Source: Diadema setosum (lineage: Eukaryota; Echinodermata; Echinoidea; Diadematoida; Diadematidae). Taken from it: a DNA stretch of 64,000 nucleotides. The notes under the pieces were generated by a model. The model was not told the DNA's origin, did not search any database, and worked only from the letters and a program-made list of their open reading frames with translations. The translations under genes were made by a program, and so were the position numbers. The stretch spans positions 20,947,706-21,011,705 of the forward strand of contig NC_092693.1 in assembly GCF_964275005.1 (NCBI RefSeq), read 5' to 3'. Shown here piece by piece: positions 25,611-35,475 of the stretch (positions are counted from its first letter, which is position 1; the number at the start of each line of letters is the position of its first letter).

Positions 25611-28600
25611 GGTCTTATTAACCCGGGATAGCCTCTTCAGTGTTGCCACTGCTCTACCACAGGGCCCTGCTATTATTATTGCCCTAGCGTTGCCAGGTAC
25701 CCATTTGTACACCCTGGGTGAGAGGGACATGGGTGGGTATACATCTTGTCCAAGGACGTAAGCACTCGGCGGGATTCGAACTCGGGTACCCCGAACGGTA
25801 GTCGGGAGTCTTATCCACTTTGCCACAGCAACCCCACAATGACTCATGAATGACGTTACAAAGTTATGAAGCTTATGTCATAATTCTGATATTCCTCCAC
25901 CAAGAGGAACAGGAGTTTGTTTCCTTTATTTTTTTTTTTCTGTCTGAGGAGATGGCTGGATAGCCCATATTTGACTAAGAGCATGAGTTCGGTTTTGCTA
26001 AACGTGTTGAATCCTTCGCGTGCATGCCATTGATAAAGCGTCTTAAACTATTGAAGGGCTAAAAAGTAAGGATCTTTTCCCTTATCTGTTTACATCGGTT
26101 TTTCAGTAGAGGGCAATGACGCGTATCCGTTTCACGACTACATGTATGATAAATACCCCTGAATTTTTACAATGGTAATACAAAATACCTATTAACAGCT
26201 TAAATAGGCTGTAAGCTTTGTTCCACTGGAAAGGATATAAAAAAAGAATAAGGAGAGGGCAGGATTTGTGTCGCGGATAAAGGAATCAAGTCCTTGTCGC
26301 GTGGATGTCACCTGATCGCGCCATCGATGAGGGTATCGCCAATACGTAGGTGCCGTGCGCAGAGCAGCGTTTTAGATGCATTATGGGATAGCTCATGGGA
26401 CAAACTTGCCCCGGTTTTGGCTGCACATGCATTGTTACATCACGCTCTGCCTTAAAAAAGAGGTATTTTTCGTTGAAGGTTGAAGATTTCTTCGCTTTCC
26501 ATCATGTGACCAGCACATTGAAGCCTTGCAGTAGTGAACCATGACTCTAGTGACCGCAAATCAGTAAAGCTTAGACACTTTCAACTCTTTTTAAGGTGAA
26601 TATAGCCAATAAAAAAAGGGCTAACAACGGAAACGCAGACAAAGAACTCCATTGAATCGTATGGGAACTGCGACTCGCGTGAGACGACCGGAAGCGAACA
26701 AGGGACCGAGGAATCCCACAGTGCACCTGTGACAGAGCTCTTAAGCGTGCGCAGGATTTTTTTTACGTCATTGGCGATAGTGCTTGTACTGAAAGGATGC
26801 GTAGGCCTATAGCGTGGCCTGGCGTTGACTTGAATCCCATGCCAGTACAACACGATTGTATTCGTCTGTATAACCCCCTCCCCACCCCCCGGTCTGTATA
26901 ACCCCCTCCCCACCCCCCCCCCCCCACACACACACACAAACACAAACAGACTGGTTTTGCCGAAAGGGTGCGTTTGGAGCGTGCCTTCTTTCAAACACCT
27001 TTTCTTTTTAATTACAGCAATAATGATAATAATAATGATAATAATGATAATAATAAAAATAATAATAGTATAATGATAATCACTTTTACAAGAAGAAAAG
27101 AAGAAGGAAGAAAAGGAGAACGAGAAGAGGGGAGAAAAAGAAGAAAATAGAATATGAGGAACAAGAACATGAAGAAGACAAAATGAAGAATAGGTAGGAG
27201 AAAGAGGAAGAAGCATGCAGAAGGAGAAAAGATTATCCGTTTATTTAATCATTCATTATTACGAATAGTTTGAGTTGCTGAAACACAATTATAAATTTCT
27301 TTTCACTCTTGTAAGCATGTACATACAGGGATGAGAAAATTTTGGTTGATATGGGGCTTCAAGTTTCCAACTTTTTCTGAGATAATGAGAAACCTCTTAT
27401 CAAATGTGAAAGAGCATCCAATTTATTCTAAGAGGAATTAAAAGTATAATTCATAGAAATTGGTTTCGAAATGGCAGAAATGATATCCAAGAACAAAGAG
27501 GGCCTAATAAAAAGTAGGAACAACCTTTTTTTGCGACCACTTTGTTTTACTTTGTTTTGGGATATCTCAGCTATATCAAAGCCGATTTTCATCAAATAAA
27601 CTTTGCATTCCTCTTAAAATTGTATGCTCTTTATATATTTCATACGCGGTTTCTCATTGGTTTTTTCATCTAAACCAAATCTATGCCATCAATAATTGAT
27701 CTGCAAAATTCACACAGAGTATCTATGGGAAGTCAAACACAGAAAAACACAGACACGGACACACACATTATCATTATACACACACAAAGGCGCAGTCATA
27801 CATACAAACATAATGTTACCTGTCGCACACAAACACAAAGGACCAGGGATCTATGTGAAATGACACGAGTACATACTCAAACATACACGCCCCTCCACCT
27901 CAATATACTTAGTACGCCATTCTTGGGACTTAACGGAGAAACCCGCCTTCGCGCGTTTTCAAAGCAACAGCCTTTCGCCAAAACGGGGAGCATTGAACTA
28001 ATATGGTACATGAATTCCACCTTTCCAGTCAACGGAACGCCACGCTACCCGTGCATCCTTTCTTGTAAAGCCATAAACATAATTGAAGGGGTCATGAACT
28101 ATATTTTTGTTCTTGTTGTTGTTGTTTCTCTTTGCAAAGATTCTTGAATGGAGGGCACTTAACATTGGGACCTAAAAGTTCGTTGACCCCTGTCTGTGAC
28201 CTTTGACTTTGTGATGACCTTCAACTTTCCAAGGGACATCTACCATCCAAGTTTGGTCACAAACGGACAAGGGGATCAAAAGTTATGAGCCATAATCAAA
28301 ATGCGCCGTAAAAACTTGTGGGCCCTAAAAGTTCGTTGACCAATGTATGTGACCTTTGACCTTGTGGTGACCTTCAACTCCCCAAGGGACATTTGCCATC
28401 CAAGTTTGGTCACAAACGGAAATATACATCAAAAGTTATGAGCCATAATCGAAACGCGCCGTAAAAACTTAACATTGGGCCCTAAAGTTCATTGACCTCT
28501 GTCTGTGACCTTTGACCTTGAGGTGTATTTCACGTTTGGTAAAATGTGTAACTTTGTATAACCACTCTTCCCTCCAATTTTGATTGGAATTGAAGTCCTC

Positions 28601-30757
28601 GGTAGAGAGTTATTCAAGTTTTTGTAGCGTTACGGACGGACGACGGACGGACAGACGCCGCAGGCAATCCCTTAGTCTCCCCACAGCTACGGTGGGCTCG
28701 ACAAAAACATGACTAATACTGCCTACAAGTACTCTTTATCACTTTCACTGTTAACTAATTGATAGCTACAAAGTGGAATAGAAAACGAGTTGCAGGTATA
28801 AGGGAGGTGAGATGTTACTAAAAAGGGAACAACCCTTGTGATCGTTGAGTTGATTGGTCAAATATAACAACTATACCAGTTGAAATCAGAGTGGCGATGC
28901 TGGAGGAACATGATCAAGGGACACTGAAATATTATGAAGCTATAAGAAAAATGAAAATGTTGGGATTATCTCTGCGTTTCATTCTGGCTGAAGATGGGTG
29001 TGACTGTTAACGCCCTTCAAAGGTGTGGCTTTGGGCTACTCAACACTGGATCATTTCAAACAAAATTTGAAGACCTACTTATTTTGTTATCCCTATATAT
29101 GCCCTTCGACTTGTACTGTCGCTGCCTGGTAATACATATATCTATCTCCTATGGCGACCAGGGATGATATCTTATAGCGCTTTGCATCCAGTGGAAAAGG
29201 CGCTCTAAAAATATATATTATTACTATCATTATTATTATTATTATTATTATCACTACTACTACTACTACTCGATCGTCTATACCCTAAAAATAGCTCACT
29301 ATTAGCCCTCTCCCTAGTGGATGATCCTGGAATGGAGGTGTAGGGCTGAGCGAGGCGGTCACCATGCAATAGGCGCCAGCCGCAAGTCCACCAGCCGAGG
29401 TCAGAGCGACTACCAGATAGTTTTTAGTTGGACGGATGGTCACCAGAAGGAACCCCAGAGGCACACTGATCTCTGCACAGGTTGTAACAAGGAGGTATAT
29501 GTCCGCCCCGTATGCTCCTGCTGAGTAGCTTTGGATAGACGGAAGAACGCCGTACGTAGCCGCGCTTATCAACGTCAAGACGATGAAAAGAAACATGTAG
29601 CCAGCTGAGCAACACGGAGTCGTAGCACCGGAATCAGTGAGTTGTGTAGCACCATCAGTTGACGAACTGCATTCCCGATCTACGTCGATGTGATCGACAG
29701 AGGTTTCGCGGGATCCATCGACTGTATTCCCATCAAGTGGTACTGGGTGGAGATCAGGAGCAGGATCCAAGGAGTTGTATGTGTGAATTCCGTTAGGAAG
29801 AGCGGTTCCCGAGTTGTTGTCTTGACCTCCGTTCTGAAGATCTTCGTCATTAATAGCGGAGTCATGCTCCTCAGATCTTGGCGTAAGTAACGGGGCCTTT
29901 TCTTCATCATCATCATCGCTTGCTTTGTCATGGTTACCAAAACCGCAATAACAACAGCACTGCCCGTTTTGTGACTCAGTTGAGTCCAACCTCGTGTTTG
30001 AGTGATCAGTCGCATCATACTGGCTCTGAAGGAAAGGGAGCCAGCGCAGTAGGCAAAAAGACAATGTGCTTAGTGCGAAAAGTACAAATATGAAGGTGAA
30101 GTATATCTGCGGTGAAAAGCGCTCGTTTCGATCGCCGCCCACTATCCACTGTGTGCAGTTTTCAACAACAGTTGTGTTGGTTTGAGGGTAGAACGTGGTG
30201 TTGATGTACGTGAAGTTGGCTTCGCAGTTGCCGTATCCCCCAGACCCTTGAATCAGAACGACGAAGCTTGGGATTACAGAACTCAGTCCCTCGCCAATGA
30301 AGTACCAATTTAGATATTTCGATTTCAGCCATGATACGAACGGTATGAAGGTGAGATTCGAGGTACTATCCACCAGAGACATGAAAAATGTTAACACCAA
30401 GAAAGCGGTGGAGTGATCTGACCTGTCCAAAGGCCAAAAAGAAGTGGCGTCCCAGAAGAATATCAGAAGAAAACTCGCGGTGGCACCGAGAGCAAGAATG
30501 ACGTAAATGGTGTGGATTTCGAGACGACAGTGCCTGGGTGTCAAGTACTGCAGGCCCACGAATATCAGCGGACCTATCGCCGCTGCTTGTGTGATGACGA
30601 TGACGTAGGAGCCGGTTTTGTATCCTTCAGGAAAGCCGAGGTTAGTCAAGAGAGGCAGTTCTACCCATATGCCGCCGAGGGCTACCCACGTACTGGTCCC
30701 GAAAGTCATCACCAGCAGCGATGTAAGAGCCTCGAGGAGCCATCTGTCACAGGACAT
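24054..30757 (-). CDS. SLC52A: Solute carrier family 52 riboflavin transporter (two coding exons)
   Basis: Coding sequence is join(30757..29300, 24305..24054) on the minus strand, 569 residues. The family imports riboflavin (vitamin B2) across the plasma membrane by facilitative transport. I see about 11 hydrophobic segments: residues 9-33, 48-72, 81-104, 117-141, 149-171, 217-240, 386-408, 418-441, 446-469, 487-508 and 516-546. N-glycosylation sequons occur at N134, N181, N186, N194 and N200; the last four lie in the extracellular loop between segments 5 and 6. The exon 1 donor reads ATA|GTGAGC and the exon 2 acceptor AAG|ATC, both phase 0. The join lines up without a gap against the remembered C-terminal region of vertebrate SLC52A2/3. 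The start has A at -3 (aacaacATG). The loop between segments 6 and 7 (about 241-385) is long and acidic (DDDDEE near 281), making the protein about 100 residues longer than human SLC52A3. Which vertebrate paralogue is closest cannot be told. Confidence 0.93.
24546..24715. mobile_element. Short hairpin MITE in the SLC52A intron
   Basis: It is a nearly complete inverted repeat about 170 bp long with arms of about 60 bases. Termini are GGGCCCTGTTTCATAAAGCT on the left and the complementary end with GGGGGTGTTTCATAAAGCTG on the right. It has no coding capacity. Confidence 0.7.
25543..25835 (-). mobile_element. tRNA-derived SINE with (ATT)n tail in the SLC52A intron
   Basis: On the minus strand, 25835 to about 25765 is tRNA-like: A-box-like GTGGCAAAGTGGATAAGAC and an intact B-box GAGTTCGAATCCC. 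A body with a GTACAAATGGGTACCTGGCAA segment and a long (TTA)n tail follows. The order head, body, simple tail is diagnostic of a SINE. The same region gives a poly-Asn/poly-Leu ORF, which is an artefact. Confidence 0.8.
27327..27690. mobile_element. MITE family A, copy 2 (SLC52A intron)
   Basis: This is a diverged palindromic element sharing long stretches with 971-1483, 31329-31712, 36690-36990 and 44119-44330. Shared blocks include ATATCTCAGC..TTTCA, TTTTCATCAAATAAAC and ATTCCTCTTAGAAT. The two halves are inverted copies of each other. Confidence 0.65.
28165..28680. repeat. TGACCTTTGACC-rich interspersed repeat with GGACGGAC end (SLC52A intron)
   Basis: About three imperfect tandem units carry GACC-rich blocks, CCATCCAAGTTTGGTCACAAACGGA and a ...AAAGTTATGAGCCATAATC segment. 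The repeat ends in an ACGGACGGACGACGGACGGA run. Three DR1-like motifs occur at 28197, 28350 and 28506. It is related in style to the 12.75-13.72 kb repeat. Confidence 0.6.
28960..29275 (+). mobile_element. 3' end of a non-LTR retrotransposon with (ATT)n tail
   Basis: It contains a short FK..LKTYLF-like stretch, then a tail with ATAGCGCTTTG and GGCGCTCTAAAAATA followed by an ATT-repeat. This is the usual 3' architecture of CR1/L2-like elements. It lies in the SLC52A intron, just inside the donor and antisense to the gene. Confidence 0.55.
29300..30757 (-). CDS. SLC52A: SLC52A coding exon 1 (residues 1-486)
   Basis: This exon carries membrane segments 1-9 and the whole cytoplasmic loop. The open frame runs four codons past the donor before a TAG, so read-through without splicing would lose segments 10 and 11. 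The donor GTGAGC (29299-29294) matches the consensus well. Upstream on the minus strand, a pyrimidine tract ending in AG about 90 bases before the ATG could be an acceptor for a non-coding 5' exon, but this is weak. Long ORFs on the plus strand here are shadows. Confidence 0.93.
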
Positions 30758-31050
30758 GTTGTTCTCTCTCGATCAGGAACACTGAACGTAGATGCACAGA
30801 ATGTGTATCGCGTACAAGTTGTTATCGAAACGAAGACCTCATAGACTTCCAATCAGGGAGAGAGAGATCAGATGACGGAACTTGCTAACGTCGTAGCTCT
30901 CCATCTCGTACTGTTCACTTCACTCTATGCATTGCGACATATTTACAGTTAGATTGGTATGGATACATGGTAGGGGTCAGGTTTCCTTATATGATTGACC
31001 GTGGTCCTCTTCTCCAGGGTTCACATCACGAGTTGGCTTTCTGCGTCGGA
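30758..31050 (-). promoter_or_regulatory. Putative 5' region of the SLC52A gene
   Basis: This is the sequence immediately upstream of the SLC52A start on the minus strand. No convincing TATA box is seen. It contains a short purine/pyrimidine stretch and a possible intron acceptor about 90 bases before the ATG. The transcription start cannot be placed from sequence alone. Confidence 0.25.
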
Positions 31051-31328
31051 AGAAAGGGGAGGAGAAAGCCAAATGATAATGATAATAATAACACATATTC
31101 AATATGCGAGAAATATTCATACACATATAGCATTTCATGAAACAGATTCCACAGCCAGGCTATCTTCTTTTGTATGAAAATCAGGGTGTGTACGTGCTCG
31201 TGTTTTTGTCAAAGTAAAAACTTTTGCCAATAATTGGGTTCCAGGGTGCACACGCACTATGTGGGGAAAACATTCTCTGCAATAAACCAGCATTCTCGCG
31301 GGATCCACCTCCACACCAACTGGTTTAA
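31051..31328. other. No gene recognised
   Basis: Unique sequence upstream of SLC52A on its 5' side, with short GATAAT-type repeats at about 31076-31090. Confidence 0.5.
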
Positions 31329-31712
31329 AGGGATGGTATATAGTATTGGTGGAGATGAGGATTGGGCTTTTAACATTTTGCCAGATATCAAGAAAGCACT
31401 TGAGAAATAGTACAGAGCGTATCATTCTAAGAGGACTTCAAAGTTTATGTGATGACAATCGGTTTTGAATTGGCTGAGACATTCAAAAACAAAGCAAAAC
31501 AAAGTGATCGTAATAGGAGGTGGGTCCCACCTTTTATAAGGATTACTCTTGTTCTGGGTATCTCAGCCATTTCAAAATCAATTTTCAGCAAATAAACGTT
31601 GAATTCCTCTTGGAATTACATGTGCTTTCACATTTCACAAGAGGTTTTTCATTATCTCACCCAATAATGTTAGAAACCTTAAATCGGGTCTCACCAAAAC
31701 TACACAATCCCT
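31329..31712. mobile_element. MITE family A, copy 3, TTAA-flanked
   Basis: It starts AGGGATGGTATA after TTAA (31325-31328) and ends CAATCCCT. The two halves are inverted around a central GGTGGGTCCCACC palindrome near 31520-31533. Confidence 0.75.
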
Positions 31713-32463
31713 TGAAGTTTCCGTGACAGTAAGACTGAAAGTGAAACGCACGCGACAATAGTAATTGAGGAAGTTATGGATAGCAGAATGATCATGAGGA
31801 GGAAGCAGCGGAAACCTCAACGCGCTATGTCTCGATTGACTGGCACGCAAATTGTATTTAGAGGAAAGTTTGAAATTAATGGGGGGGGGGAGGAATTCAT
31901 CCTGACAGGGTTTTATGGCAAATCATTTTTCTAATCACAGTAATGCTCACAAAATAAAGGTAATTCTTCATGCTGCGAAAACCCATGTCAATATCATTCT
32001 CTGATCTAGTTGGTGATTTTGAAGCAAGAAGATATTATTAGCATCTGCGTCTTTCATGATTAAGGGCATGCTTTAAGGCAATGGAAAAGTGACCATATCA
32101 GGTAACATTGCGTTCAGGACGCTCAATTTGTGCAAGCTTCTGAGGTATAATACTTCAAGATAATGGTATAGCATCACTGTCTGCAGCGCTGCAATAGCAA
32201 ACTCCTATGTGCTTGACTTCTCATTTACATCATAAAACCAAAAATAATGACAAATTTAAACAGCATGAACTTATCAAACTTTGCACATTATTACGATGAA
32301 ACATAATGATATACACTATTCTATAGAGGTAAAGGAGCAGGAACCATCTTCCAGCACCCGTATACCTCAGTGCGGGGATATGTTTGTTACGTCGACATGG
32401 AGATCTGCATGTTTGACAGTAAGAAGTGCCTCATGTCAACGTGGATGAAGTCACGATATTTCT

Positions 32464-32947
32464 ACAGTATGTTCCCCCCCCCCCCCACACACACAAATAC
32501 AATCGGATTTTCGCATTGATAAATACCAATATGATCAAACTGTCTAAATACTACTAAAGGGTCATAAATTATGACATCTTAGCTATATACAGTATTGCAG
32601 AAAACTCCATTCAATTTGGTTAAGTGGTCACAGAGAAATGTGGATCGTTAGGAGGTATAATGTCATGGGTCTGATTCTTCCAAGTGTAGCACATGGATGC
32701 TCTTTGATCTGCATGTGTGAACACAATGGGTAGAACTTGGAGAGAAGGGATTCCTGACATGTTCTACATAACACCTCATTTTTCTGTGACCACTGAAGCA
32801 AATCGGATGGGGTTTTCTGTAAGATGTGGGTAATAAGTTATATTTTCATTCCCTGAAATTTTGTGTGGATTGATTCACTATTCTTAAAGTAATCACTGTG
32901 GAGAGTCCAGTTGTATTTTTTTTTTTTTGGGGGGGGGGCATACGGTA
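32464..32947. mobile_element. Mariner-like MITE family C, copy 1
   Basis: Ends are TACAGTATG(TT)CCCCC on the left and GGGGGCATACGGTA on the right, consistent with a TA target and inverted repeats. It is about 80% similar along its length to 61685-62160, including a CAGAAAACTCCATTCAATT-type block and a GAAGGGATTCCTGACATG block. No ORF. Confidence 0.75.
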
Positions 32948-33330
32948 TAGGTACAAACGCCCCCTGCTCATGCCTAGAGAATGGGAACAACTAACTATCT
33001 GGTAAGGGACCTTCATAGAGGATGGGACAGACATGGGCAAAGGGCAGAGGGTGCAAAATATGAATCAATGTCCTCGTTCGAGAAGTACAGGAAAACTTAA
33101 ATAAACGTACTAATTGTGACTCCAAATTTCGACTGAATATATCCAGTGACTTAGCTCATCTTGTAACTAATGGAAGATAATCCTAGAGCTTTGGAGCTGC
33201 ACATTACAATAAATGCACTGTCACCTAGCGTCACCTTTGTTCTTCAAGATGGAACTTTCAAAAGAAGTTCATCATTATTTTGGGCTCCGCAGATTACGAG
33301 CAGGAGAGTTGGTTCTGGAGGACAATCCCG

Positions 33331-34105
33331 CTATATGTCACTTTGACCAATATGTCACTTTGACCAGGGAGGTGCTAGAGAAGGAGAGACAACTACTGCT
33401 CTCCTTTGAAGTCATGCGCGGCACGCCTAGCAAGTTATGCGTTCAACTACAGGTGTTACCCATGTGCTTTGACAAAAGAGAGCATCAATAATCAGGACTA
33501 GCGCTCTCACATCTAGAAATACTTGCTCCTACTGCAATTCGCTCTCTCTTTCAATGTGATGGCAACAATGAATTTGTGTACCTTGAATTGGAGCAGCGAA
33601 TCAAAATGCAGTGTAAAACTCACAATTTTAACAGCAAATAGTTTAGAAACACGGTGGAACACGCTTTAGCGGAGTACTTTATTTGAAAGATCAAAATATC
33701 CCTTATTAAAAGATAGAAAATTAACATGCGGAAATGTGCGCATTATAGAAGAATATTAGGTCTTTAAGAGGGCTAATTTTCATTTCATTTCGATTTGCGA
33801 ATTACGAAGAAACTTGAAATACGTGTTTATAACATTGAATTCTTTCCTAAATTATTCTAAATCAATTCGAGTATTTCATTTAAAATCCTGCGGTGAAATA
33901 AAGCTTGTGATTCAACTAAAGGTGAAATGCGTTCTTTGTCTCCGAACTTCGTCTTGCAACTAGAGCGGTGCCGAGCATGACTTCAAAGCGTAGTGGAATG
34001 CTAGACATCCCATTGTAACGCCTTGAACCAAACACGTGTTTGCATGAATTACGAAGAGTTGCCACTCCATCTCTGTAACACCTCCCTGCTTTGACTGACC
34101 AATAG
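33331..34105. repeat. Imperfect inverted repeat abutting the 23-bp minisatellite
   Basis: The left arm (33340-33450) includes TCACTTTGACCA, GGGAGGTG and TTTGAAGTCATGCGCGGCAC. It is repeated in inverted order at 33945-34105 (complement of GTGCCGAGCATGACTTCAAA, CACCTCCCT and TGACCAATAGGTCACTTTGA). The arms thus carry minisatellite units at their outer ends. Confidence 0.65.
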
Positions 34106-34755
34106 GTCACTTTGACTTGAACCACATATTTCACTTTGACTTGGACCATTATGTCACTTTGACTTGGACCATTATGCCACTTTGACTTGGACCATTTTGC
34201 CACTTTGACTTGGACCATTATGTCACTTTGACTTTGACCAATATGTCACTTTGACTTGGACCAATATGTCATTTTGACTTGGACCATATATATTTCACTT
34301 TGACTTGGACCATTATGTCACTTTGACTTGGACCATTATGCCACTTTGACTTGGACCAATATGTCACTTTGACTTGGACCAATATGTCATTTTGACTTGG
34401 ACCACTATGTCACTCTGACTTTGACCTATATGTCACTTTGACTTGGACCATGTCACTTTGACTTGGACCATATATATGCCACTTTGACTTGGACCATAAT
34501 TGTGACACTTTGACTTGGACCATTATGTCACTTTGACTTGGACCCTTATGACACTTTGACTTGAACCATTATGTCACTTTAACTTGAACCATAATTATGT
34601 CACTTTGACTTGAACCATTATGTCACTTTAACTTGAACCATAATTATGTCACTTTGACTTGGACCATAATTGTATCACTTTGACTTGGACCACTATGTCG
34701 CTTTGACTTGGACCGCTATGTAACTTGGACTTGGACCGATGTAACTTGGACTTTT
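34100..34755. repeat. Minisatellite, about 28 units of roughly 23 bp
   Basis: Core unit GTCACTTTGACTTGGACC with short AT spacers (ATTAT, AATAT, ATAATTAT). I count 27-28 units with point variants (gCCACTTTG, TTTaACTTGaACC). A group of neighbouring units (spacer AATAT, variant CATTTTGACTT) occurs twice, at 34235-34290 and 34365-34410, suggesting higher-order duplication. Confidence 0.95.
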
Positions 34756-34777
34756 GTGAACAAAACATGCACAGAAT

Positions 34778-35056
34778 TTGAAGGCATTACTTCACGTTCT
34801 CATGCTGGCAAGCACTCTACCAACCAAAGCTGAATCTTTCTTTGCTGCGGAAATACGACACGTTGTAAGATGTAAATGTTATGTGACTGAAAATTCAATT
34901 CCATCTCATGTCCGAGCTGACTTTAATGAATCTAAGCGAAATCAGACGAACAGACTTGTAGAAGTTTCAACACATTCGGACGATAAAGAAGGAAGAATCG
35001 GCAGTCATAATGCCTTCTCTTTCACCAAAATACATCCAACAAACTGGACAATTTAA
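34778..35056 (+). CDS. Doubtful 92-residue ORF with a signal-peptide-like start
   Basis: The frame directly follows the minisatellite. Its first 20 residues (MKALLHVLMLASTLPTKAES) look like a secretion signal with a possible cleavage near residue 18-20. The remainder is hydrophilic, with two or three N-glycosylation sequons and only two cysteines. No family is recognised, no promoter or splice context supports it, and a random origin is likely. Confidence 0.12.
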   Translation: MKALLHVLMLASTLPTKAESFFAAEIRHVVRCKCYVTENSIPSHVRADFNESKRNQTNRLVEVSTHSDDKEGRIGSHNAFSFTKIHPTNWTI

Positions 35057-35475
35057 TGATGTCATCACATCCCACCGCTCCATTTGGCTTACACGCTAAA
35101 TTTTCTGTTGAAACTGTGGTTTTTGGTCGACATATTATAGCAACGGCAACCTCTTTCTCTCTAAAACCCATCGTTGCTAGAGGTTACTGCAAGACCATGT
35201 GCGATACTTTCCGATGGGACTGATCTGTGTGTAGTTCAATGGGGGACTATCACAAGTTTATGGGCCATTCTCCGATAAAGCGTGCAATTACCGTTGTAGA
35301 AATGACAAAAAATCAACATCAGAGATTTCATTTATTTTTCATCATTTCAGAAACTTCAATCCCTTAGGAATACAAAACAATCAATGGGTGATTTTTGAGA
35401 GCCCAAACTTTTCCTAGAAACATTTCCCAACGTAGAGTCCTTTTTTTGCGTAATCATTATTATTAAAACCAAATA

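Noticed and set aside
25378..25847. 127- and 112-residue ORFs with poly-Asn or poly-Leu
   Set aside because: They cover the (ATT)n tail and body of a SINE.
26581..27216. 211-residue minus-strand ORF
   Set aside because: It crosses low-complexity Ser/Phe, poly-Ile and C-tract sequence; no recognisable domain.
27683..28147. 154-residue plus-strand ORF
   Set aside because: The first half is CA-rich low-complexity sequence; no family, signal or splice context.
30512..30844. 110-residue plus-strand ORF
   Set aside because: It is antisense to the strongly supported SLC52A exon 1.
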